A stretch of DNA of 64,000 nt from positions 35,654,520-35,718,519 of the forward strand of contig NC_092701.1 of NCBI RefSeq assembly GCF_964275005.1, given 5' to 3'. The notes under the pieces were generated by a model. It worked only from the letters and a program-made list of their open reading frames with translations, was not told the DNA's origin and did no database searches. The DNA comes from Diadema setosum. Lineage: Eukaryota > Echinodermata > Echinoidea > Diadematoida > Diadematidae. The position numbers and the translations under genes were made by a program. Of this stretch, positions 40,706 to 54,323 are shown piece after piece (position 1 is the stretch's first letter; the number at the start of each line of letters is the position of its first letter).

Positions 40706-43700
40706 GTAAGACTTTTTTTTCTTTAGATAGAAAAGAGCTAATTAGCAATCATCAGTCATTTCTAGGTACGGTAGGCCTGCCATCAATAGTTGGTGGTGAT
40801 TGGTAAGGCAATATTTTTGTGAACAAAGTATGCATATTAATATTATTATTAATTTCCATTTATTATGAATATTTTACATTCATAAGAATAGAGAAATTAA
40901 CAGCCTGTTGCTTAATTGGCAAAATTGTGTTGTTAGCCCAAGATTCTCTCATGTTTGACATGTACACTATTTGGAGGAAAGGCCCCATGATAACAGCAGA
41001 TAAAGGAGTCCAAAAATTTTCCAGGTTTACTTTGTGCTACTGCATCATGTTTTAATCAGTTATAGGCCCTATTGTGTGTTAGTGTGTGTTTGCTTGCGTG
41101 TGCTTGTGTGTGCTCATCTCATTTCATGTGCAGGTTGCGGATTCCTATTCAAAAACACTCCTTACCATCTTTTATCCACAAATATTTGTATTGACAGCTT
41201 TAGTATGTGCCCAGGACAGCAAATCACAGGCAGTTCAGCCTGAAGTGGACCCCGACTTCCTTGGTCCAGGAAAGGATCCAAGATCAGGACCCACAGTAGC
41301 AACACAAGAACCTTCAGTGGGTCCTCCTGCAATCAATGGATCAAGGGAATTCTTCCATTTGCCTGAACAGCCACTGCAGCTAATAAGACCAGATGACTCA
41401 CATGAGAAACTTGTCCTGGTTAAAGAAAATGTCCAGGTGCGGTACTAGTAAAACTGTCCCATGTAAACTTGCTAATCTCTGACAAGGATTTCTCAACCTA
41501 CAATTTTGTACTAGCTCTGCATGTTTATTTCCCACTTTCCATTCATTAAGGTTTTCATCTCCTTTTGAGACATACAGTGGACTTTCATCACTGCTTTCCT
41601 TTAGAATTTAGACAAATATTTTGATGTCATTCAGCCTAATCAGTGGTTATATGTGGATGATTCTTTGGCTGTCTTGTGTGAGCTTGTGTGAAGTGGAGTG
41701 AACACCTGAACAACATGATCATGAATTGCATTTATGTAAAGGCCATCAGAGATTGATTGGTAAACATAAATTCAACTTTGCACTGGTGCCAGGGTCTTTC
41801 ATCTACATCTAGCTCTTTAATAAAGTGTATTTGTTGAATACAAAGTAAATTCTGCTTTCATCATTGCAGTTTTCAATTTTGACCATCATATATGATATAT
41901 TTATGGGTGTCTGTAGAATTGAAAATTACATTGCTTTTACTTCTAATGAAAAAGATCCATTCCTTCTTCTTTTTTTATTTTTTCCTTCATCTATTTATGC
42001 CCAAATCTGTTTTGTTTAGGACTTTGTGTTGTTCGTTTTCTTCAGTATTTGCTGAAGATGAACCAGTCTGTTGCAGTGGTTGCTGTTGTTGGCAAGTATC
42101 ACTCTGGCAAGTCCTTCTTGCTGAACCAGTTGATGGGCAAGAAGAGGAGTGTTGGGTTCAGGGTGGGCCCTTCCCTTAGACCTGAGACCATGGGTGTTTG
42201 GATGTGGGGAAAGGTATAGGAATACATCTCAAGTACATGATGACGTGTCTTGCTTCTCTTAATCAATGTACATCTCAATAGTTATACATTGTATTTTACC
42301 TTGTGGTCATTGTTATCCAGGTTTATGTATAAGCTTTTATCTTAGATCTTACATATGTTTGATATTTCATCTGATCTTTCAAATTTACTGTTTGCACTTT
42401 TATTTGAGAGAGCTAGAGCTTACAGAATGATAGCAGTTATGTTTGCCGACATTCTTTATGTACCTATTTTGGGGAAAAAACAAGCAAGCAAGAACATACT
42501 AGTGCGGACTTGGCAAGTAACTTAATGAAATTCAATACTGAATATTCATACTTAACCCTTTGTATGCTTTGAGTGTTGATTGGCACAGAAAACCCCATAG
42601 CATTGTACACACTGTCCAAAGTCCCTGGTCGAGAGAGTGTTAATGACAGCATTTGATCTACCCTACTAGCCTGCACAAATGACACTTGGCTCTGGGCAGG
42701 ATGTTGCCGTTATCTTCTTGGATACTGAAGGTAAGGAATTTGGATGATGCGCTGAGGGCATCATCTTGATAACATCACTAAGTTCATTCAGTCAGATTTA
42801 TAACCATTCAAAAGCAACTTTTTAATGTTCTAGATAAGAATGTTCCTTAAGGCAAGCATTGGGTTTTAATCCACCCAATAATGGCTGAGAAAAGTTGTGT
42901 ATTTTTTTTTCTCTTCATCAATATCAGCTCAAGATGTTTAAACGAAAAACTGCTAGAAGAAAAAGCATTATTAGTGGTAATACCCAAGTCTAACGCTGCT
43001 ATTGGTTGCATCAATCTTCTCCTTCCTCTTAGAAAAAAAAAAAGAGGAAAGAAAATGAATTGCTGGCATTGAAAAAAATGCTGAAAAACCTCTAAAATAC
43101 TTGCTTGTTTGCTTTATGACATGTTTAAATGGTTGGTATGCAGAGTGTTTGTTCCAGAAAACAGTTATTCTGTAAAACCCTTTTTTTCAGTCTCTTCCCT
43201 AAACAACACAAACAAGATCTATTTCTTTCATTGATTAAAGTCCAGTTGCTATTTCACATATGCTGTCTCCAGACCTCTTGTGCAATGTTTTCACCCATGT
43301 ATTGCTCACAGATTACCTGCTATCAAGCAAATCAATAAGAACCTGATATACTTGCAATTTTTGTTTCAGGATTTGCAGCCAATAATGTGTCCGAGACGTA
43401 CGACGCCAAGGTGTTTGCTGTCTCTGCCCTACTCAGTTCCTACCTGATCTACAACTCGGTCAAGATCATAGATCAAGCAGATTTGGACTACCTGGAGCTT
43501 CTGTCTCGCAGGACACAGGTAAGCAGGATTTGTCTGCCTGTCGGCCTGTAGTTTTGCTGAAGATGTAGAACATTAATGGAAGTACAGTCAAATCTGTCTA
43601 CAGCCGCCACCCAAGGGAGACAAAAAAGTGGCTGTTATAGACATGTGGTTCTTTAACATGCTGTTTCTCTCGGAAGTAATTGTTTTTAGTGGTTGTATAT

Positions 43701-46700
43701 GGCAGGTGATGGCTATAGACTATAGACTACAGATGGTGCTAATACATGATGTTTTAGCCAAATGAATAAAAGTATGGAGGCACATCTTATGATATTGATA
43801 GAAGTGGTAGTGGTAGTAGTAGTGGTTCCAGTAGTAGAAGGCAAAGCATATTGCTGATGTTTGTTATGGTAGTAATGTTAATGATTGTGATGACAATGAT
43901 AGTAATAGTAGTGATGATGATAATAATAAACAGAATGATTTTTTTTTAATGATACTTGTAGGACCTGCATTGATTCAGATTATCTCTTGTGTAAATAAAT
44001 TCTTCTCTGACAAGGCCTAGACTTCTTCTTTCATGTAGAAATTAAATGTCAAACATTTCTCTCCTCTACAGCTATTTGCCCTTAGATCTCAACTCTCTAG
44101 GGCCAAGTGGGCTCAAGACTTCAATCATGACCTCTTGACCTTTCCACCTCTACTATGGGTGAGTCCGATTGACCAGTATCTTTCATTGAACATTTTAATT
44201 TCCTTATCTTATTTTATTTTTTGGTTATTATGTTATCAATTTACTATGCTCAATGATCGAATTATATGATGCATCCAGAAGGCAATAAAGTTATCTGCCA
44301 ACCTGAAATTGAGCTAAATAGGTACAGAATGATTTCTTCACATTGAGTTACATGCTGATACTATGCAAGGTAGAGAATGGATAAATAAAGATTATGCCAT
44401 TTTGCACAATTCAAACTTTTGTGTAGCACTCTAGTGTAGAAGAGTCTGAAAACACTGAAGAAAACTGCTTGCAGGAATCTTAAATAAAAGATGCATCTAA
44501 ATGCAACATAAGCTTAATGGGAGCAGGTTTGCGAGTGAAACAAATATGATTATACTCATCGGAGACACAAATTTGAACAGTTGATGTGTTTCAATCATCT
44601 TTTGATTTTGGTATTTACGGTGACACTATTGTTGGTCATGTTGAAATTCTAGATTTTTTCATGGGTACTCATTCACTGTCAGGTAGTCCAAGATTTTGTC
44701 CAGTCCCTGGATGCTGACGATGCAGCGTCGCACCCGGCCCGCTGGCTGCGTCACATGATGCAGTCCATGGCCTGGGAGGGCGCCGATCATCGTATTAGCC
44801 TACTGGAAGTCTTCCAGCGTGTAGACTGTAAGACTCTCTTCTTCCCAGCCACGACAAAGGACTTGCTGCAAGATCTGTCGAAGGCAAGCACTGGATTAGA
44901 TCGATGTTAAACTCGGGGCTTGAACATGATTTCCATTGTGGTGTGATGAGGGATCAACAAACACAAACCTTGTGATTCATTCTCTTGGACGTATTTCACA
45001 TGCAACTCTTGTTAAGATTTCATTACATCACTTTGTCATCTACTGTCTGTTTATACACAGATTCCTCTCTAGGTATATTTCTACATTCTTCTGTTTAATG
45101 ATAATAAATGTAATTTTCTGGGAATGGTTGAAGAGAGCATTGAAAATCCCTCACTATGTCTTTTCTGCTGATATATTGTACGTACCCCGTGTGCCTACAC
45201 TGCTGTTCAGTTTAGTATCATATGTCGTACTGTATAAATCCCATGTTAGAAGAAAAGTGTTAAGCTGCAGTTTTGATGGCTCTCACAATCCAATATGATA
45301 CAGGCAATGAAAAAAAACAGATATTGATTCCTTGTGGCACATACATATTCTTCAAAAATCTTGTAGATTAATCATCATCAGTATCTGCTCAATTTCATTA
45401 CATGATTTCGATTGATATTCTCTCCACAAAAACTATCACTCAGAATCACACTGCCTTTATTATCTTGACATCCTGGGGCTATTTCTAAGAAAAATGATAC
45501 GTGATCTATTTCATAGGCAAAGGAAGAAGACTTGACTGAAGACTACAGACGAGAGAGGAATGAGCTGATAGAAGAGCTGAAATCTGGCCTGGTGCCAAAA
45601 GAGAAGAATGGTGAGAGTCATCCTTCAGTTCTTCATCTTCTCTTCAATGCTTTCCTTTATGATGTCACTAATCACCCAGTTTCCCCTTGTACCTACCTCC
45701 CAGTCTTATGCACCCATGTTTGAAAAACATACGTACCTAATTCATAGCTGGAAATTCAGTATTACACCAAAGAATAACATGCTGCCTGCACTCCCACCAG
45801 GTTAAAAAATTTATACCATAATCATCAACATCTTTAGACTGAAGGGTAGTGGAGTCGCCATGGTCATGTGGTGAAAACAAGGTTGACAGAAGAGAAACAT
45901 GCAGAAATGGGGGATGGAGGGGGGGGGGGGTGATTTTCTAACTTTATCCCTTCTGCTTGAATACTCATACTTGGCTAACATTTGTGGAGGATTTTCCTAT
46001 GATATCTCCATTTACTATGTTTCCATAGGGAAACCAATTCGAGGTCCAGAAATGGCATCCTTGCTGGACGTTCTTGTGACTGCCGCCAACGAGGGCTCCC
46101 TTTCACAGGTGACGTACCATTGCAGTAGACAGGATTACTACCAGCACCTGTAAACTTCATAAATCCTGTATAACAAAGGTTGTAGTCCTGACAACCAAAA
46201 GATATGCTACCAAGCAGGTCTATACTTGCTTACCATGTATTACTAAGGGATAAAGAGAATATAGTGGGGGGCCTTGCATGTGTTATTTTTGATTTTCAGT
46301 TCAAGTTGATGTAAAAGTTTAATTTTTGGTACCATTGTAAAGGTAATTGTCTATAGATCAATTTTGGTTCGAGTGTCAAGCACACAAGTAAGAAATACTC
46401 AAAATGGCAGCCAAAATCCAAGATGGCCGCCAACTTCTAGACTTTTGTCAAAAAATTGGATAAAACTCTCCATTTGAAGTGATTTAAGTGCTGAACCTGA
46501 TATTTTCAAGGGTAATGAGATTATTGGACACATTTATAAATAAAAACAATTAATGCCTTTTGCTTAATTTGTGAAAAATTTACATAAATTCAATTTTTTA
46601 AGCTTTTTTCCTTAAAAAAATACAATTATTTAGAGACAAAATGTATATGAAATATGAAATAATCACAAAGAAATGATAATGAGGAAAGAATTACAGCGAA

Positions 46701-49700
46701 ATCTTCCAGAAATGTCCTAAAATACATTTTCAGCACATCCGATGAATAGGGGGTCAATAGCTCCATGTTCTACAGAGGCATTATACCAAAAAGAAAGGTC
46801 TTGGAACTGCTAGCGCACCCATTTGAAGTGATTTAAGTGCTGAACCTGATATTTTCAAGGGTAATGAGATTATTGGACACAATTAGAAATAAAAACAATT
46901 AATGCCTTTTGCTTAATTTGCATAGATTTACATAAATTCCATTTTTTAAGCTTTCCTCCTTAAAAAATACAATTATTTAGAGACAAAATGTATATAAAAA
47001 ATGAAATAATCACTTTCAAAGCAATGTATCAATACATTGCTTTGAAAGTGATTGCTATACAGAATCAGAGCGTATGTGAGTTTTGTCCTGGCAGCTCATA
47101 TTACAGGATATAACGGTAGTTGTTGAATTCATGTTCATGGAATACAGCAGTGAACACAGAAATGTACACATGCACGTTACATGATCAGGAGTTGATATTT
47201 TCACATGTTGTTAGATTTGCGAATAGTACCCAGATCGCAGAATTCCTACAAATACTGTAGTAACCCCAGGAAAACAGGTACGGTATGAAGTCTCATTAAT
47301 AAAGATTGTCTTTGATGCGTTTGAGGTGACAAAAAATGATGTCAAGTATCAAAACTAAATGCAATTGTAGAATTTGCTTTGTGTTTGCTCTGTGTTGTGG
47401 GCTGCTCAGGTACAGCCCTGTCGCGATTTATACAGCGACTGGGCTGTGTATAGTTAGTGTACAGTGTATTTACATAATATGCACAGCCCTGTACAGTGTA
47501 TTTACATAATATGTGTATGCACAGGGCCTGTCACATCATTATCACAGCAAGTCATGACTGGTACTCTTAGTGGTCTCAGTCTGGTGGCCCCTGGCTGGGC
47601 CCCCTGCCTTGGGCCAGCACTTAGGCTCCTGGCCTCGGCCCGGTCATGGGCCCCATGAGCCCCTGGGCCCCCGGGCCCTGGGCCCCCGGGCCACCGGGCC
47701 CCCGGGCCTGGGCCCACTTGGGCTCTGGGCCCCTGGTTCTGGGCTAAGGCCCGTGGCCTTGGGTCCGGCCTTAGGCCCCGCCTTTGGCCCGGCTGTACTT
47801 TGTACATGGTCTATGTGAAATCAAGCTTGTCTGTAACTGTATAATTACAAATAATTACAAATAATCACAAATGATCAAGAGGTCCATACTATGAATATAT
47901 GAATATATAAATATATGAATATATGATTATATGAACATATGAATATATATGTGAATATATATATCATTATATATGATTATATAAATGTGATCAGGCATTC
48001 TGTTACGGTGTCAGATCTGCAGTCATTCATATATAGCAAATTTTATGCATGTATAAATGGCATACATTCATGTGTACAGTATGCTACACTACCGCTATGA
48101 AGTAACTTAATGCTCTACCGGGAAAACCGTTCCTTACTGGTAAAATATTGTCTTACCGATCTGCTTTCATTCAAGCATTACCGTTTGAAAACCGTTGCAA
48201 AGCTGACATGACTACCAGGAAAATACTCACGTAAAGAGAGGGCTTACCGTTGGCACAACTTTTACCATACCGTACCGTTGTTACCGTACCTTTACCGATA
48301 GCGCGCGAGTACTGCAGAGCGCGCGCTCGCGCGAGTACTGCAGAGCGCGCGCGCCCGCAAATCTGTACTTCTACCAAAGATAGTAGATAACAAGATACGA
48401 AGACGCGCGATAAAAATGGACACATTATGGCTACCCTACATGACGATACAAAAGAGAGCTAAGTACAAACTCAGTACACCTAGGAACATCATTCATTTCC
48501 AAAGGTAGTGGTATCTTTATTATCTTAAAAAGATTTAAAAATTAAAGTCGTAGCTTTTTTTCGATTAAGGGGATTATTTTGAAGAACGAGATTTTAGAGT
48601 AATAAGGATTATTTCGTGGAGGTAAAAATTTGATCAACATGATCTCACAATCAAAACGCTTGATAAACAACAACAACATCTTCAAAGACAGCGCGTCTCA
48701 GGCAAAAGACACACATCACCTGAGACGCGCTGTCCCTGAAGCCGCTGCTGCTGTTCATCAAGCGTCAAGGCAGCGCGTCTCAGGTGATGTGCGTAATAGT
48801 GATTTCTATAAGATTCCCAACATCGAACAGCAAAGGCATTGAGAGAGCAGAGGACTTGTCAAACAAACAGCCAGAATTTACACTCTGTGAATTTTTCATT
48901 GCTTGTAGGAAATGCTTTTAGAAAGGACATGCATCCTCTCATGGTATGACTTCATTTTTATAGAAAAGAAGAAAAAGAGTCAAAGGTATGGACACATATG
49001 TCAGACTCGTGCCATTTTAAAGGGACATTCCAGACGATTTTCATAATTTCACATCATGTAGTACATAAATCGACAACCCCACATACAGATTTGTGGAATT
49101 TATTGTGGTTCTTGAGCAGAGAAACAATACTTTGAAAAACCTTAAACAAATTAAAAACTGAACAAGGATGATGACATAGGAGGTTCACATATTTCAGAAA
49201 TGTAGCAGTGTAATTCCATTACAATACCGCTTGCTTGCGAGTTCACCTGTGTATAATCTATGCATGCCTTCTTCTTTTGTTCTGCTTCCTTGAGCCCCAA
49301 CTCATGCATTCTTATAGTGACTCTGCCATGTCATCATCCTTGTTCATTTCGATTTGTTATAAATTTTGAAAATATTCTTATTCTTCATCCCAATTATCAT
49401 AAATTCTGAAACTATGTTTTTTGTATCCGAGTATATCAGTAGTATGTGACATCACTGGCATTGCACTGTCACGTTTATGGACTATTAAAGATCTAGACAA
49501 TAAAAAAAAAATGGATTCCGTTTGATTAATTGCTGTAAAGAGATTAGGACAGTTGAAACTTTCAAATATTCAATTATGAATATAGTTAATAGGCCATGAA
49601 AATTCCAACATTTTCTATCAACTTCCTTTATGGTGCTTCAAGTTTACAGTGTGTTAATTTTCAGCCATGCTATTAAGGAAACCACTTTTAACTCCCATAT

Positions 49701-52700
49701 TTGCAGATTCCCAGTCGATGGTCATCTTTCATCCAGAATCTTGAGCAGTCATCGGTAGAGGACTGCTTGAAGTTCTATGATGCAGACATGAGTGTGTTGC
49801 ACGGTCTCCATGACAACGGCCCCATCAATGAAGCTGAACTTGAAGTAGGAATTGTCCTAGAGGGAATGTCCCTTATTTCCTTGTCAGGGGAGGTGGGTAC
49901 GTGGGCTGGGCTGGGAAGGGAGTGCGGACCTAAGAAAGGTGTCTTTTTTGTTGCCTTCATCAACTTGTACAGTAGACATTATTCTAGCTGAGCTTTGAGA
50001 GTAGTGGTCAAGTGTGCTAATATTAGTTCATATATTTCTGTCTCTTCTGATGCAAATTTCTAAAAGAAAAAGCAAGGTTTCTTTGAACAGAAACAGCAAT
50101 AAAAAGAGTATATGGTTTTTACTTGTAGAATATACTCTTCGTTAGCTATCGAGTAGATATGCCTAGTAAACCATATCTGAAATCTACTCCTGATGTGAAC
50201 GTATTGTAGGCCAGCTCAGACACGTTCACATTGAAAAGAAACAAAAGTCAGAATGGTCATCACTTCGCATGACACACAAGCAAGAATGTTTAATAAAAGA
50301 CACATTATGCAATTAGGGAGAAGCATTGTGTTTTGCAGCTTTGTGCTGTGTTTTGTGTTTGTGTATGTGTGTATGTGCATATGTGTACATGTTTTATTGA
50401 AGATGAAAATAGACTCTACAGTTCAGCCAGCGATCAAGTTCCCCCTAGATCGCGATCACGGGCGATCAGTGATCGCATACGCGATATGTCGCAATCAATT
50501 GATTGTATGCAATTCGGCATACAATCAATTGATCGCGTATGCGGTCACTGATCGCCCGTGATCGCAATCTAGGGGGAACTTGATCGCTGGCTGAACTGTA
50601 CTTCAATATCAGGAGCTGTGGTTTTGCTCTGTTCTTCTATGTCAAAGCAGCTGTTAACGGAACTGAATTTCCCTGCTTCACAGGCATGGCATGATCTTGC
50701 ATTTAACAAGACAACAAAACTCCTTCAACAAGTCTTGTTTGGGTAAGCTTGTCAAAATATTCTTTGAAGTGACTAATTAGGGAGTCCAGAGTCTTCTGAA
50801 GGTTAAACAATATTGTGGATGTGTTAGCAACCAATCGTTTTCATAGATTTTGAATTTAGAATGTTGCCAGACACTGTTGAGAGAGCTTAGAGTTCCAATG
50901 AACATCCCAATACTGGGTTTGAATTCCAGACCAATTTGATTTATTCATAAGGTGAACTTAACTGTCACCATATGTAAATATGTCCTAATTCCAATTTCAG
51001 TGAAACAACATGAATCTCAGAGGGGTAAATTGTATGCAGATTAACAGTTTTCATTTTCATGATTTCAATACTTGCACTAAAATATTCTATGTAATTGAGA
51101 CTGAAGATCTCCACCAACTTGTTTTTTTTTTTTTTATATTGTTGGCAAAGCATATCAAGTGTCAATTTCCTTTCATGGAATAAAACAAGGTGAAGTAAAG
51201 AAACTGTAATGATAGAATATCGTGCCATTGCTGTCTGGTAATGTATCGCTACTACATGTCCCCAGATTAAATGACATCTTGGATGGTGCATCCAGGTCAC
51301 TGACCCAGCAGCTGGTTGTGTCCTTTGAAAGAGCAAAGGACCTCAATGACAAGAAGGTCAGATTAGCCTGCAGCGAGGTACAACACAGGGTGGAGGTGAG
51401 GCCTTTTTCCACTCATTGGTATCTGAGTTCCAAAGCTGATGTTTGTTTGATTTTTTTAGTAAGCATTTTCATATACTTCACTTCTCTGTGCCCTGGAAGA
51501 TAGAATGAGAAAGATGGAAAATAAAAATGCTGGAGACTGCATGTATAGGTGCATTGTAAACAAAAATGGGATTTAATTGCGGTACACTGTCTTGCAAAAC
51601 TTTTGCAATGTAATGAGCACAGCTCCTTATCCAGCTCTGTTATTGAAAAGGAATGTAAGCATACCAGTAGTTGTGATGCATCTCCTTGCTTTGAAATGAT
51701 TGTGCATTTCCAATGGCTGCATACAAATTCTCTTGGTTTTACATTATTGAAAATTGACTTTTCTATCGTCTTCATAGATTTTTTTTTTTTTCAATACTGC
51801 CTACGGCTTTACAAGGCTCCGTAAAATCTGGTATCATTTGTCCATAATGCACACAGTTTGTGTAAGCCTCAAACTATCCCCACTTCTTTCTTTCTTCCCT
51901 GCTATAGTTGGAAGGTGAGGCACGTTTGTCGGGGCTTGACTTTCCCATGAGGAGCAAAGAGTTTGATCGTCTCTTTGTGTCTATCAGGAGTCAGTGTTCT
52001 TCTTCCTTTGAGGACCAGCTGAGAAAGTTCACCACAAGCCAGCACTTCAGGCAGCACCTTGGCAAACTCCAGGTAGGCCAGCTTGATCACTGCTAAAAAG
52101 TTGCTGAAAAGTTTTGGTTAAAAGTTTACATTGCATATACTCATAGCTCAGGTTACTTTGTGATCTTCCATGATGTTTATGAATTTTGATTGCCAGAACA
52201 ATCGATAGACTGTGTATCTGTCATGAAATTCTGCACCAGAGAGTTCCTAAATATGGAATAATTTTCTTGTAAAGGTGAATGATGCTGGTTGCCGAAAAAA
52301 AAAGGCAGAATGATTTCAAATTGAATTGCACCTTTAATGAACATGAGGTAGCTTGCATTCTTTACCACTACAGTACGTAATCTTCCAGCATGAAGCTGCA
52401 CTGAACGAAAGAAGAAGAGAAGAACATGTGTCCTGAATCTTACTGTCAGTAAATTATAATCCTCTTCATTCCTGTTGCCTCACAACCTTATTTGAGCCTC
52501 TCACATTCTTCTGTAATTTTTCCTTTCTCAATACCCAAACTGTTGGCAAAATTTGTTAGGTATTGTTCAAAGGATAAAAAAAATGCCTGGCAAGTTAGTG
52601 TGTTACAAGGCATTAGTATGCAGAGGGTCCAAATAGAGATATATTCTTCAGGGTAACATTGCTGTCGTAGCTAACAGATGATTTCAGGACGCAAGATAGT

Positions 52701-54270
52701 TTCCTGTACTATCAGTCATTTTCTTCATTACAAAAGAGTGCACCTTGTCTTATTTGTATTTTTGTCAACACTTCTTTTTATCAAAGGAGATTACTGTCAT
52801 GCCAGCACTGATTACATGTATTGTGTTATAGAAATGAATGTAGGCCAGCCCTGCAGTGAAACATCAATCTTTGTCTTGTGTAGAACAGTCTCCAGAAGCT
52901 TGGAGATTCCTTCACACTGAAGAATCAACGTGAGCTGGAAAACATTCTCTTGTCTGCAAGGCAAGAAGCGCTGGGTGAGACTGTGTTTGTTTGACTTTAA
53001 TCCTTTCTCTGTCAAGGGCTTCGTACAGTGTGTACAACACTTTGGGTATTTCTGAGCCAATCAGCACTCAGAACATACAAAGAGTTAAAGGTGCATAGTC
53101 CCAGTAGTGTAGAGGGCGCTGTTGATGATACTGCCGATCACTGTTAGCATTGATACAAAGAGTACCGAAGTTGAGCTGTCATCAAGAGTAAATACGTGCG
53201 TAGGTGTTGCTATTACGTAACGTTGCCTTCGTTGTCTTCTCTGCGCATCGCGCAGTCTGTAGTAATGCCAGGGTGCGTGCATATGTGCTTCTTATTATGA
53301 CATCACAAAAGAAGTTTGCTGAAGCTGTTATCCCCCTCAGCCGAATCATGAGCCGAACTGTGATTGGACCACTGACTACAGTGAATCGGACTTCTTCAGA
53401 CTCGGGGAAAGTGGGCCAAAGCGTAAGCGCCAAAGAGGAGTCAATAGCGTAGGTCTCTATAGGAAACTTGCGCCGTGCGCCCGCGTACGCATTTGACTAA
53501 AACACCGGGACCATGCACCTTTAAGGCTTCACTGCATCTGATATTATGGAATATGAAAATATAACATGTCTTAATGTAAGTATGTACTGCTAATAGGAAA
53601 TCTGTTCTTGAATTATATTATTTGCAGTCTGCCTGTACATGCTTGGCTCACTCTAATTAAGTTACTGGTAGCAGGTCCCCATAGTATTTCAGTAAACATC
53701 ACCCTAGGTGCTGTAGCATTGAAGTGGGCATTACATGGCTGAATTTATTGAAAATGGACAATAACCAAATAATTATTTTTTCTTAAATGTTTTATGTCTC
53801 ACAACTATTCCTCAATCTAACTGTAGAAGTTGTTATATTTTACAATGCACGTGCAATACAGAATTGTACCAAAAGATGACAGGTAACTCTGGTACGGAAC
53901 CAAGAACTGAGAAGGAGTTGAACAGGCAAAGCATGATGGGAAGGGAGAAATGTCATGAGCATTTCCTGCTGAAGGCAGCTCTAGCATCTGATGAACCCAG
54001 CCACAAGCTGCATACCAGTGCACTAGAGGTAGTACTACTGTATACTCTGTATATTTTGTGGTTTTTGTATTTCATGAGTCCATGTTTTTCTAGAATCTAA
54101 CAACACATGAAAGTCTCAGCTCTTATCCTGATCTGAATACAAACTAATGACCTCGTACATTCATCCATTCATTTACTGTGCTCTTGATATTGCAAATTTA
54201 AATGCTTGCGGAATTGTTTGGAAGTCCTGTTTCACAAAAAAAAAAAAAAAAAAAGATTTGCTAAATACAT

Positions 54271-54323
<53 letters not shown>

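Noticed and set aside
47502-47818. Gly/Pro/Ala-rich frames on both strands
   Set aside because: Produced by the GGGCCC repeat tract; no domain, no splice context.
53827-53861. Earlier acceptor (ctgtag at 53826) for GBP-like exon 15
   Set aside because: It would break the reading phase with exon 14 and hit a stop; the acceptor at 53861 keeps the frame.
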